Source: Ereboglobus sp. (GTDB taxonomy: Bacteria; Verrucomicrobiota; Verrucomicrobiia; Opitutales; Opitutaceae). Taken from it: 64,000 nt of DNA. Below, piece by piece: positions 7,952 through 15,667 of this stretch; the stretch's first letter is position 1; the number at the start of each line of letters is the position of its first letter. The DNA lies in NCBI GenBank assembly GCA_029974595.1, contig JARKRC010000027.1, positions 186,001 to 250,000 on the forward strand, read 5' to 3'. The notes beneath the pieces are model-generated. The model saw only the letters and a list, made by a program, of their open reading frames with translations, ran no database searches and was not told the DNA's origin. The translations under genes were made by a program, and so were the position numbers.

Positions 7952-9751
7952 ATGTCCTCCACAACTCCCGTCCAAAACCTGGAAAAACCAACGTTCTACG
8001 GCCGCTACCTCCTGCTCATCGCAGGACTCGGCGGACTTCTCTACGGCATCGACGTCGGCATCATCTCTGGCGCGCTGCCCCACCTTGATGCGACTTCCGG
8101 CTATACTCAGGCGCAACTCTCAATGGTTGTTGCTGCGGTTCTCCTCGGAACCGTGCTCTCGTCTCTTTTTGCCGGTGCGCTCGCGGATCTCTTCGGACGC
8201 AAGTCGATCATGATCGTCAGCGCGCTGCTTTTTGTCGCGAGCATCCCCATCATCTGCCTTTCCAGTTCGATCGGCATGCTCGTCGCCGGCCGTCTCCTTC
8301 AAGGCATCAGCGGCGGGCTCATCGGCGTGGTCATTCCCCTGTATCTCGCGGAGTGTCTCAGCGCAAAAACGCGCGGCAAGGGTACGGGCCTGTTCCAGCT
8401 TTTGCTGACCGTGGGCATCGTTGCGGCAGCGATTCTCGGGCGTTATTACGCCAGCCACGTGGAAAGCGTGGAAAACATGCCGGGATCCACGCCGGAATTG
8501 ATTTTTGCTGCGAGGGACTCTGCGTGGCGTAACATTTTCTGGGCCTCGATCATTCCCGGCATCGCCTTTTTCGCAGGTGCGTTTTTTGTGACCGAATCGC
8601 CGCGCTGGCTCTTCCGCCGCAACAAAAAGGACGCCGCCTTGCGCGCCCTCATGAAGGGCAATGGTGAGCAGGCCGGACGCGCCACGTTTGCCGAGATGGA
8701 GCAGGCCGAGGCGCAGGCGAAGACCGTCAGCTCCGTGCAAAAGGTCAAGGACAGTCTCCTGCGTCGCAAATACGTAATACCATTCCTGATCGCCGTCGTG
8801 ATTCTCGCATGCAACCAAGCCACTGGCATAAACTCTGTTCTCGGCTATGCGGTGAATATCTTCAACCAAGGCGGACTTGTCGGGAGAATAGGCAATGACG
8901 CTGATGTACTGCTGAAAGCGGTAAACTGCATCATGACCGTGGTCGCTGTTGCGCTCGTTGACCGGAAGGGTCGCAAGTTCCTGCTGAAAGTAGGCACTGG
9001 GGGCATCATTATTGCGCTCGTCTGCGCGGGTTTTCTTTTCCGCCACATCGAGACGAGCCGCGAGAACGTGACATCCGCCGTCGTGCCAATGGTGGACAAG
9101 GCGGGCAACACCCTCGTCATAGACCTCGCCTCACCTGCGACGCGCGAGGCGTTGAAACCCGGGCTTGGCGGCGACACGCAGATCCTCGTCTCGTATTCAT
9201 ACGGCAACTACAAAAACGTCGCCTTCGTCAGCACTGCGTTTAAGGACAAGGTGCTCCGTGTCGCGCCGCCGAAGCCGAAGGATTTAGAGGACAGCGTGAT
9301 CGGAGCGTTTTTCCGCAAGCTGCATCTCAATCCTTTTGCCAAGGCCATCGGGGCGGACACCGCGCCGCTCGTCATCACAAAGGCCTCCTATGGCGCGCAG
9401 CCGAGCGCGACGACCGGCTGGCTTGTTGCCGCGTGCTTCATCGTGTTCATTGCCGCCTTCGCCTCCGGCCCCGGCGTGTGCGTGTGGCTCGCGCTTTCGG
9501 AACTGATGCCCACGCGCATCCGGTCGAACGGCATGTCCATCGCGCTCCTGATAAACCAGTTTGTCTCCGCGACCATCGCCGCGATTTTCCTGCCGGTCGT
9601 GGGCGCGGTCGGCTACTCGACGATGTTCTTTGTCTGGGCCGGATTTACCGTCATTTACTTCTGCACGGCCGCGTTTGTGATGCCCGAGACCAAGGGCCGC
9701 ACGCTCGAGGAAATCGAGGAGCATTTTGAAGGCAAAAGGAAGCTCTCCTGA
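7952..9751 (+). CDS. MFS sugar porter family transporter
   Basis: 599 aa inner-membrane protein with twelve predicted membrane segments. Sugar-porter marks are GLLYGIDVGIISGALPHL in the first segment, DLFGRKS between segments 2 and 3, TESPRWLFR before the central loop, NQATGINSVLGYAVNIF, and the C-terminal PETKGRTLEEIEEHF. This is the XylE/GalP/GLUT-like group, usually H+/sugar symport. A non-membrane insertion of about 100 residues, roughly residues 355-465, lies in the second half and is longer than in XylE. Start ATG 7952 is chosen over the in-frame ATG at 7919. Located directly after nagB, it probably imports the amino sugar or disaccharide released by the secreted hexosaminidase; the substrate is inferred from context. 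Confidence 0.87.
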   Translation: MSSTTPVQNLEKPTFYGRYLLLIAGLGGLLYGIDVGIISGALPHLDATSGYTQAQLSMVVAAVLLGTVLSSLFAGALADLFGRKSIMIVSALLFVASIPIICLSSSIGMLVAGRLLQGISGGLIGVVIPLYLAECLSAKTRGKGTGLFQLLLTVGIVAAAILGRYYASHVESVENMPGSTPELIFAARDSAWRNIFWASIIPGIAFFAGAFFVTESPRWLFRRNKKDAALRALMKGNGEQAGRATFAEMEQAEAQAKTVSSVQKVKDSLLRRKYVIPFLIAVVILACNQATGINSVLGYAVNIFNQGGLVGRIGNDADVLLKAVNCIMTVVAVALVDRKGRKFLLKVGTGGIIIALVCAGFLFRHIETSRENVTSAVVPMVDKAGNTLVIDLASPATREALKPGLGGDTQILVSYSYGNYKNVAFVSTAFKDKVLRVAPPKPKDLEDSVIGAFFRKLHLNPFAKAIGADTAPLVITKASYGAQPSATTGWLVAACFIVFIAAFASGPGVCVWLALSELMPTRIRSNGMSIALLINQFVSATIAAIFLPVVGAVGYSTMFFVWAGFTVIYFCTAAFVMPETKGRTLEEIEEHFEGKRKLS

Positions 9752-9824
9752 CGTGCCGAGGCCAGGCCGTTTGATTTTTGCGCAATACAAACACAACAAA
9801 AACGAAAGAACCCGAAACCACGTC

Positions 9825-11513
9825 ATGAAACTTGGAACCCTGATAATGCTCGCCTCCCTCGCCTTCGCCGCGAATCACGCCATTGCCGCGCAGACGGCCC
9901 CGCCGCCGATCATTCCCCTGCCCGCGAAAGTCACTTATCCGGCGCAGGGCGCGGCAAAATCCGTCGCGCTCACCGACCGCCATGTTGTTGTTTGCGCCGA
10001 TGGCAATTTCGCCCACATCGTGTCCGACACCCTCCACAGATGGTCGGACATCCGCATGGGAATTTATCCCGACGCCGCGACGGCGCGCGCGGCAAACGCG
10101 AAGACCATCACGGTCGATTACGCGTCCGCCGCCGACATTCCTGAGCTGCGCAACGCCGAGGGCTACAGCCTCGAAGTCGCCGCGTCCGGCGATGTGTCGA
10201 TTCGCGCGAGCACGAAGGCCGGCGCGTTTTACGCGCTCCAGACTTTGGCGCAACTGCTCGAAAAAGGCGCGACCGGCGGCTGCTCGCTTCCCGTCGTCAC
10301 GATCCACGATGCGCCGCGCTTCGTCTGGCGCGGTTTTCTGGTGGATTCGGGCCGCTACTTCGTCGGCGTCGAGTCGATCAAGCGCACGATCGACACGATG
10401 GCGCTCTTCAAATACAACCGGATGCACTGGCACCTGACCGAGGATCAGGGCTGGCGCATTGAAATCAAAAAATATCCCAAGCTCACCCAGGTCGGCTCAT
10501 GGCGTTCGTCCTCGCCCTCGTGGGGCGACCGCTCGAAACCCGACGGCCTGCCGCACGGCGGCTATTACACGCAGGATCAGGTCCGCGAAGTCGTCGCCTA
10601 TGCGAAGCAGCGTTTCATCACCGTCATTCCCGAAATCGAAGTCCCCGGCCACAGTTCCGCCGCGCTCGCCGCGTATCCGGAGTTCGGCAACACCGACATC
10701 CCCGGCTACGCCCCGTTTGTGCAAACCACCTGGGGCGTGAAACCCTACACCTACGCGCCGAAGGAGGAGACATTCCGGTTCCTGCAAGATGTGCTCGACG
10801 AAGTGTGCGAACTCTTCCCGGATGCGCAGTATATTCACGCCGGCGGCGACGAGGCTCCGAAAAAACAATGGGATGCCTCGCCCTTCGCCAAATCGGTCAT
10901 GCAAAAAAACAATCTCAAGGATGCCAACGAGCTTCAGGCGTGGTTCCTGCGCCGCATCGAAAAACACCTGAACTCCCGCGGACGCCAGATGATCGGCTGG
11001 GACGAGATCCAGGAGGGCGGCCTCTCGCCGACCGCCGTCATGATGGTGTGGCGCGACTGGAAATGGGCCCGCCACGCGCTCGACCAGGGGAATAATATAA
11101 TCCTCACCGAGCGGATGCATTGCTATTATGATTACACCCCGGGCAATCTGCCGGACGATCCCTATTATCATCTCATAAGCGCGTATCAAAAACCGCCCCG
11201 CGTGATCACGCTGGAAAAAGCCTACAGCTTCGAGCCCATCTCCAACGGCATCCGTCCCGAGCAGGAAAAACAAATCCTCGGAAGCCAGGCGAATCTCTGG
11301 GGCGAGTATTTGTATGACTGGAACAAGGCCGAGTTCCTCCTCTTCCCTCGCGCCTTCGCGATGGCCGAGGTGACATGGAGCCCGAAGGACGCCCGCGACT
11401 GGCAGAGTTTCCAAAGCCGCGTCCCTGCCGCCCTGAAGCTCCTCGACAAAATGAAGGTCAACTACCAGCGCGCCGACGGCAGCGCAGCCCTTCCCACGCC
11501 GACCAGGAAATAA
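9825..11513 (+). CDS. Secreted GH20 beta-N-acetylhexosaminidase
   Basis: 562 aa. Signal peptide at residues 1-22 (ends HAIAAQ). An N-terminal GH20b-type domain (about 25-160) is followed by the GH20 TIM barrel starting PRFVWRGFLVDSGRYF. The catalytic Asp-Glu pair is D342-E343 in HAGGDEAPKKQW; upstream MHWHLTEDQGWRIEIKKYP and VPGHSSAALAAYPE are barrel motifs of the family. It would release terminal GlcNAc or GalNAc in the periplasm or outside the cell. Start ATG 9825 is fixed by the signal peptide. It follows the transporter with a short gap and ends in a good terminator (11546-11588). With nagB and the porter it forms a catabolic route for N-acetylhexosamine glycans. Confidence 0.92.
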   Translation: MKLGTLIMLASLAFAANHAIAAQTAPPPIIPLPAKVTYPAQGAAKSVALTDRHVVVCADGNFAHIVSDTLHRWSDIRMGIYPDAATARAANAKTITVDYASAADIPELRNAEGYSLEVAASGDVSIRASTKAGAFYALQTLAQLLEKGATGGCSLPVVTIHDAPRFVWRGFLVDSGRYFVGVESIKRTIDTMALFKYNRMHWHLTEDQGWRIEIKKYPKLTQVGSWRSSSPSWGDRSKPDGLPHGGYYTQDQVREVVAYAKQRFITVIPEIEVPGHSSAALAAYPEFGNTDIPGYAPFVQTTWGVKPYTYAPKEETFRFLQDVLDEVCELFPDAQYIHAGGDEAPKKQWDASPFAKSVMQKNNLKDANELQAWFLRRIEKHLNSRGRQMIGWDEIQEGGLSPTAVMMVWRDWKWARHALDQGNNIILTERMHCYYDYTPGNLPDDPYYHLISAYQKPPRVITLEKAYSFEPISNGIRPEQEKQILGSQANLWGEYLYDWNKAEFLLFPRAFAMAEVTWSPKDARDWQSFQSRVPAALKLLDKMKVNYQRADGSAALPTPTRK

Positions 11514-11545
11514 CCCTCGCGCAATCCGCGCCAGTATCGTTTGCA

Positions 11546-11588
11546 AAGAACCCGGCATTCAAACGCGAATGCCGGATTCTTCTTTTAT
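11546..11588 (+). terminator. Rho-independent terminator after the hexosaminidase
   Basis: Perfect 9-bp stem CCGGCATTC (11552-11560) / GAATGCCGG (11567-11575) with a 6-base loop, followed by ATTCTTCTTTT. It ends the nagB-porter-hexosaminidase unit before the sulfatase. Confidence 0.8.
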
Positions 11589-11630
11589 AAATACCGCGCG
11601 GCGCTTCGCGCGCCGGACGATTTTATTTTA

Positions 11631-11694
11631 GACAGAATTAACAGAATCAACAGAATATCCTGTCTCTCATTTTGTTCATTCTGTTAATTCTGTC
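11631..11694. repeat. Palindromic repeat, family B
   Basis: Perfect 17-bp inverted repeat: GACAGAATTAACAGAAT at 11631-11647 and its reverse complement at 11678-11694, around a 30-base centre. It sits just before the sulfatase start and could fold in the leader of that gene. A diverged copy is at 24233-24280. Confidence 0.75.
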
Positions 11695-11707
11695 GAAAAA
11701 CCAAAAC

Positions 11708-13210
11708 ATGAAAAACAAACTGCCTCTCGCCGCCGGCCTGCTCGCTTGCACCGTTCCCTTCCTCGCGGCAAAGGAAAGCCGTCCGAACATTGTCTTCATC
11801 CTTGTTGACGACCTCGGGGTTTCCGACATCGGCGCTTATGGCGCGGATTTTTATGAAACGCCGAACATCGACCGCTTGGTCGCCCGCGGCATGCAATTCA
11901 CAAACGCCTACACGCCCGCGCCGATATGCGCCCCCGCCCGCGGCGCGGCCATGACCGGGAAGCATCCGCTCAAACTCGGCATGTGGAACCATTATCATCA
12001 CATCCCCGCAAGCGAGACCACCGTCGCCGCGCGCCTCAAGGACGCCGGCTACGCCACCTGGCATGTCGGCAAATGGCATTGCGGAAGCCCGTCCAACCGC
12101 ACGCTGCCGCACGATGTCGGCTTCGACGTCAATATCGCCGGATGGGAGGCCTGGGCGCCCGCGTCGTATTTCTGGCCTTACAAAAAAGACCGCAACCGCC
12201 CCATCGAAAAAGTGCCGACGCGCTCGCGCGTGCCTGGCCTTGAGGAAGGTGGGCGCGAGGGCGAGTATCTCACCGACCGTCTCACCGACGAGGCGCTCAA
12301 GCTCATAAACAACCACGACACCGAAAAACCATTTTTCCTCAACCTGTGGCATTTCGCCGTCCACACGCCCATTCAGGCCAAGCCGGAGAAAATAGAAAAA
12401 TACCAGAAAAAGGCCAAAACCGGGCGCTATGCGGCGATGAAGATGGAGTATCTTTATGACGCCAAGGGGACGCGCCACGTCGAGAATCCAAACATGGACG
12501 ACCTGTGCCCCGTTTACGCCGCCATGATTGAGAGTGTGGACGAAAGTGTCGGCAGAATCGTGGACGCCCTTAAACGCAAGGGCGTATACGACAACACGCT
12601 CTTTATATTCTATTCCGACAACGGTCCGCTGACCCAGCGTTTTATAAAAACCCCGTATCGCGGCGGGAAAAACTCGACCTACGAGGGCGGCATACGCATG
12701 CCCGCCGCGCTGGTATGGGAGGCAAAAATAAAACCCGGCTCAAAAAGCGATGCCGATATAAACATTTATGACCTGCCCTACACTATGCTCGACGCCGCCG
12801 GCACCGCGTTTCCAGACGGGCACGATGGCGACGGCATGTCGCTCCTGCCCACCGCGACCGGAAAGCAGCCCGCGCCGCCCTCCCGCTGCTTTGTGTGGTA
12901 TTTCCCCAGCACCCGGATGCATTGGGGCCAATACGCAAGCGCCGCGATGAAGGACGAGGGAAACTGGAAATACCAGATGCTTTTCAACGGCGAGTCTGAT
13001 GAGCTCTATGACCTGAACACCGACCCGCGCGAGACGAACAACCTCATCGCCAAGCATCCCGAAAAGGCGGTTGAAATGGAGCGGCGCTTGAGGGCCGAGT
13101 TGCAAAAATACCATGCCTCCATGCCAAAGCCCGACGAGATTTACATAGACAACGTCGAACGCCGCCTGCGAGGCGAACCCGCCGTGCGGGTCACTGATCG
13201 GAATTATTGA
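11708..13210 (+). CDS. Secreted arylsulfatase-family sulfatase
   Basis: 500 aa. Signal peptide about residues 1-20 (ends PFLAAK). RPNIVFILVDDLGVSDIGAYG carries the metal-binding aspartates. C74 in C-A-P-A-R (74-78) is the Cys expected to be converted to formylglycine. Later family marks include VGKWHCG and IFYSDNGP. It removes sulfate esters from a glycan or other ester in the periplasm or outside. Placed behind a hexosaminidase it may desulfate a GlcNAc- or GalNAc-containing polymer, which is inference. No formylglycine-generating enzyme or anaerobic maturase is in the window, so activation relies on a distant gene. A family-B palindrome precedes the start. It may be transcribed apart from the hexosaminidase because a terminator separates them. 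Confidence 0.9.
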   Translation: MKNKLPLAAGLLACTVPFLAAKESRPNIVFILVDDLGVSDIGAYGADFYETPNIDRLVARGMQFTNAYTPAPICAPARGAAMTGKHPLKLGMWNHYHHIPASETTVAARLKDAGYATWHVGKWHCGSPSNRTLPHDVGFDVNIAGWEAWAPASYFWPYKKDRNRPIEKVPTRSRVPGLEEGGREGEYLTDRLTDEALKLINNHDTEKPFFLNLWHFAVHTPIQAKPEKIEKYQKKAKTGRYAAMKMEYLYDAKGTRHVENPNMDDLCPVYAAMIESVDESVGRIVDALKRKGVYDNTLFIFYSDNGPLTQRFIKTPYRGGKNSTYEGGIRMPAALVWEAKIKPGSKSDADINIYDLPYTMLDAAGTAFPDGHDGDGMSLLPTATGKQPAPPSRCFVWYFPSTRMHWGQYASAAMKDEGNWKYQMLFNGESDELYDLNTDPRETNNLIAKHPEKAVEMERRLRAELQKYHASMPKPDEIYIDNVERRLRGEPAVRVTDRNY

Positions 13211-13225
13211 GGCGGCTGCGGATTC

Positions 13226-13465
13226 TCACAGCCCGGCGTCCCGGAAGATCTCCGAGGGCAGTTTTTTTAGCGCGCTGGCGACCCGGACAATGTTCTCGAA
13301 GGAGATGTTCTTTTCGCCGCGTTCTATTTGCCCGATATACGTCCGGTGAAAACCGCACAGCTCCGCGAAGTCTTCCTGACTCATTTTAGGGGCAAATCCC
13401 TTGCGCGCTTTTTTGATTTCTTGCCCAAATCGCGCCAGTTGTTCTGAGCATTCATTTCGCGGCAT
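13226..13465 (-). CDS. XRE-family helix-turn-helix regulator
   Basis: 79 aa, essentially one Cro/C1-type domain: MSQEDFAELCGFHRTYIGQI supplies the helix-turn-helix, followed by ERGEKNISFENIVRVASALK, a very typical stretch. Probably a DNA-binding repressor. It lies convergent to the sulfatase and divergent to the lipoprotein at 13589. Three direct repeats (13493-13547) lie between the two starts and are the natural candidate operators. Its base composition is still mixed, and the following two ORFs are AT-richer. Target genes are unknown. Confidence 0.85.
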   Translation of the reverse strand: MPRNECSEQLARFGQEIKKARKGFAPKMSQEDFAELCGFHRTYIGQIERGEKNISFENIVRVASALKKLPSEIFRDAGL

Positions 13466-13492
13466 TTCGGATGCAAAGATATCGATTTTGCA

Positions 13493-13547
13493 GCCGATAA
13501 ATCTACAGCCGTTAAATCGCTTTTTACTTGAAATGATGCCGATAAAT
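13493..13547. promoter_or_regulatory. Direct-repeat candidate operators between XRE gene and lipoprotein
   Basis: GCCGATAAAT at 13493-13502, GCCGTTAAAT at 13508-13517 and GCCGATAAAT at 13538-13547, spaced 15 and 30 bp. The second and third copies extend to a longer shared unit GCCGWTAAATMGCTTTTT. Position in a divergent gap next to an XRE gene suggests autoregulation; not tested. Confidence 0.5.
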
Positions 13548-13588
13548 AGCTTTTTTGAGGCTTCAACTCCTTAAAAACTTCAAAAATC

Positions 13589-13963
13589 ATGAAAACGCCT
13601 CATCTCTTAGTTGCCGTCGCCGCTGCTCTCCTGTTCGCCGGTTGCACATCTATCCCGTCTCGTTTTACCCAAGACCCAGCTATGAGAAAAGGATTGGGAT
13701 ATTGCATTGAAAACGAAACAGAAGCCGGGTTCACCCTTGAAATTGTTGTCATGCGTTACAGTTACGCTCCAAATCCCGATAGAGTAATTCAAGAAGGTCG
13801 TGAACTTTTTGTTCAAGTTGCGAAAACACTCGCAAAACGTAGATATAAAACAATAGAGCCAATATCAAAGGCAGATTTGCAAGTCACGGCCAATCGGAAT
13901 CTAACAGACGCGCGTTATCTAACTTTCGTTATTGGGAGAGTTGTTTATAGCAAAAGCCTATGA
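13589..13963 (+). CDS. Hypothetical lipoprotein
   Basis: 124 aa. The N-terminus is a lipoprotein signal with lipobox LFAGC (Cys about residue 19), so it is probably anchored in a membrane. No family recognised in the rest, which is a compact mixed alpha/beta-looking sequence ending ARYLTFVIGRVVYSKSL. The coding sequence is visibly less GC-rich than the flanking enzymes, as is the next ORF, suggesting an acquired pair. It is divergent from the XRE regulator with candidate operators upstream, so it is probably under that regulator. Confidence 0.65.
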   Translation: MKTPHLLVAVAAALLFAGCTSIPSRFTQDPAMRKGLGYCIENETEAGFTLEIVVMRYSYAPNPDRVIQEGRELFVQVAKTLAKRRYKTIEPISKADLQVTANRNLTDARYLTFVIGRVVYSKSL

Positions 13964-13984
13964 ACATCAATACCACAACATCCC

Positions 13985-14227
13985 ATGCCCGCCCTTATGA
14001 AGATTAATGTTACTATATTATCCGAGAAAGGTCATGCTGCTACATATTATTTTAACCTTTATGACTTTGATTCATCGAAGCCTCATATCGTCGTGCCAGA
14101 GAGAGAAGAGAATGAGACTCTGATTGAGTCTGATGTATACAAGAGATTTTTTCTCATCCGGGATGCGCTTAATATACAGCGATTGCCGACGGGATCAGTC
14201 GCTCGCGCCTGTCGGATGGCCGGTTGA
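13985..14227 (+). CDS. Hypothetical protein, probably 3'-truncated
   Basis: 80 aa, not recognised. The AT-rich part (13985 to about 14168) reads as plausible protein (MKINVTILSEKG..., YYFNLYDFDSSKPH). From about 14169 the frame runs into the antisense of the end of the phosphodiester glycosidase gene and the composition switches to GC-rich. The last 20 residues are therefore probably accidental, and the gene appears cut at the island edge. A second ATG at 13997 is an alternative start. Same strand and close to the lipoprotein. Confidence 0.4.
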   Translation: MPALMKINVTILSEKGHAATYYFNLYDFDSSKPHIVVPEREENETLIESDVYKRFFLIRDALNIQRLPTGSVARACRMAG

Positions 14228-15422
14228 GGACACGCACGGTTTTTTCGCCATTCTTCGGACCTGCCACCCACGCCGCGATTGCGGACGAGCCGCCGCCGTC
14301 GAGATTGACGGCGTCATGCGAGCCCAAATACGCGAGATAATCGCGCAAACTCGTCAGATCCATACCTGCGCTCAGCGGCGAGCGTCCGTCCACGAGCACG
14401 AGCAAAGCCCGCCGCCCGTCCGCATCCACGCCGATGGCGCTGCGCGGATGCCGGACTGTCCAAAAAGCGCCGTTTCCGTCCTGCAACTTTCCGGCTGCAA
14501 TCAACTGCGCATGCCCGGCCACCGCATGACGCACGTCGTCCGTCCGGATGTCCCCGGGCAAATCCGTCAGCTGCCACTCGATTTCCAGCGATGAACCCTC
14601 CTTCAGATCGCGAAAAAATCCCGCCGCCTGCGGCCCGGCCACAATCGCCAGCTCGTCGTCCGCCAGTTCGCGTGGTCCGCGACCGGGTTCCGCGCGTACC
14701 TCCAGCACCTTTGCTGTTACGCGCGCGCTTCCATTCTGCGCGACCGGCGCGGGGACCAGCCGGCGCATTACGATTTCAATCGCCCCGTGCCCGCGCAAAA
14801 ACGGCGCCGCCGGATCGGGTGTGCGTTTCCACGGCGGGCAATACAAAACCGCCTCGCGCTCTTGGAGCATCGGACGGTTGACGCCGGCCAGCGGCAGCTC
14901 GCGATTGCCCGCTTTTATTTTTCCCTTCCATTTCGGAGTCCCGATCATCACGCGGCCATCGGCAAGCGAGAGCACCGCCGTCGGATAACCTTTCAGTGCC
15001 GGTTCGCGCAGCAGCCAGCCGTTGCGGACCACCAGGCCAAAGGAGACCTGCGTCGCCTTGATGTCGAAGAACGACGCATTGATCGCTGCGAGCGCGCCCG
15101 ATTCGCGCAGCATCCGGCTCGGCGTGAAAGTCGCGACATATTCCTTCGGGCGCGCCCGCTTTTCCATCTGCGTTCCCACCCAGGTTTCCAACCGGCGCGC
15201 GCCGGGCTTGAGATCGACGGCGAGTATGTGCGTTTCAAACGGCATGCCGCCTCGTTCGCCGGATGCCGCGATCCAGACCAGCCCCGGCGCGAGTTGCATG
15301 CGCCGGATGTTCTCGCGCTCAAAAAAGCCCTCGGGCTCGGCCCACCGGACGGCGTCCCTGCCAAGGACGACGCCCGCCAGCAAAAACAGGCACGCGCATG
15401 TGAGGAAAAGACGGCGCGGCAT
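14169..15422 (-). CDS. Secreted phosphodiester glycosidase (NAGPA-like) family protein
   Basis: 417 aa from the ATG at 15422, which opens a signal peptide (RRLFLTCACLFLLAGVVLG). Longer starts at 15467 and 15530 are possible. Features of the NAGPA/DUF2233-type fold are AINASFFDIKATQVSFGLVVRNG in the N-terminal half, RSAIGVDADGRRALLVLVDG, and the hallmark NLDGGGSSA near the C-terminus. Family members hydrolyse sugar phosphodiesters such as GlcNAc-1-phospho groups, or bind cell-wall glycans. The substrate here is unknown. It overlaps the 3' end of the AT-rich ORF at 13985 by 59 bases in convergent orientation. No partner gene on the same strand. Confidence 0.8.
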   Translation of the reverse strand: MPRRLFLTCACLFLLAGVVLGRDAVRWAEPEGFFERENIRRMQLAPGLVWIAASGERGGMPFETHILAVDLKPGARRLETWVGTQMEKRARPKEYVATFTPSRMLRESGALAAINASFFDIKATQVSFGLVVRNGWLLREPALKGYPTAVLSLADGRVMIGTPKWKGKIKAGNRELPLAGVNRPMLQEREAVLYCPPWKRTPDPAAPFLRGHGAIEIVMRRLVPAPVAQNGSARVTAKVLEVRAEPGRGPRELADDELAIVAGPQAAGFFRDLKEGSSLEIEWQLTDLPGDIRTDDVRHAVAGHAQLIAAGKLQDGNGAFWTVRHPRSAIGVDADGRRALLVLVDGRSPLSAGMDLTSLRDYLAYLGSHDAVNLDGGGSSAIAAWVAGPKNGEKTVRVLNRPSDRRERLIPSAIAVY

Positions 15423-15667
15423 GAAAAAATGACGCGCGGACATTTCGGGAGAGGTTGGTTTTTTCATGAGGAATGCAAAAAGGGAGGGGATGTTTGGCGG
15501 GTTTTTGTCCATCGGCTTCCAGTCGCTCAATCTAACTGCGGGCCGCGGATTGTGTTATCAAGCGCAATTGGCCGGCCCCCGGGCTGGGCGGGAAAAACAG
15601 AGCGCGCTTTCGCGCCGGAACATTTCCCTCTCGAAATCAGGCGCCGTGTGTTTGTATTTGTTATCCG

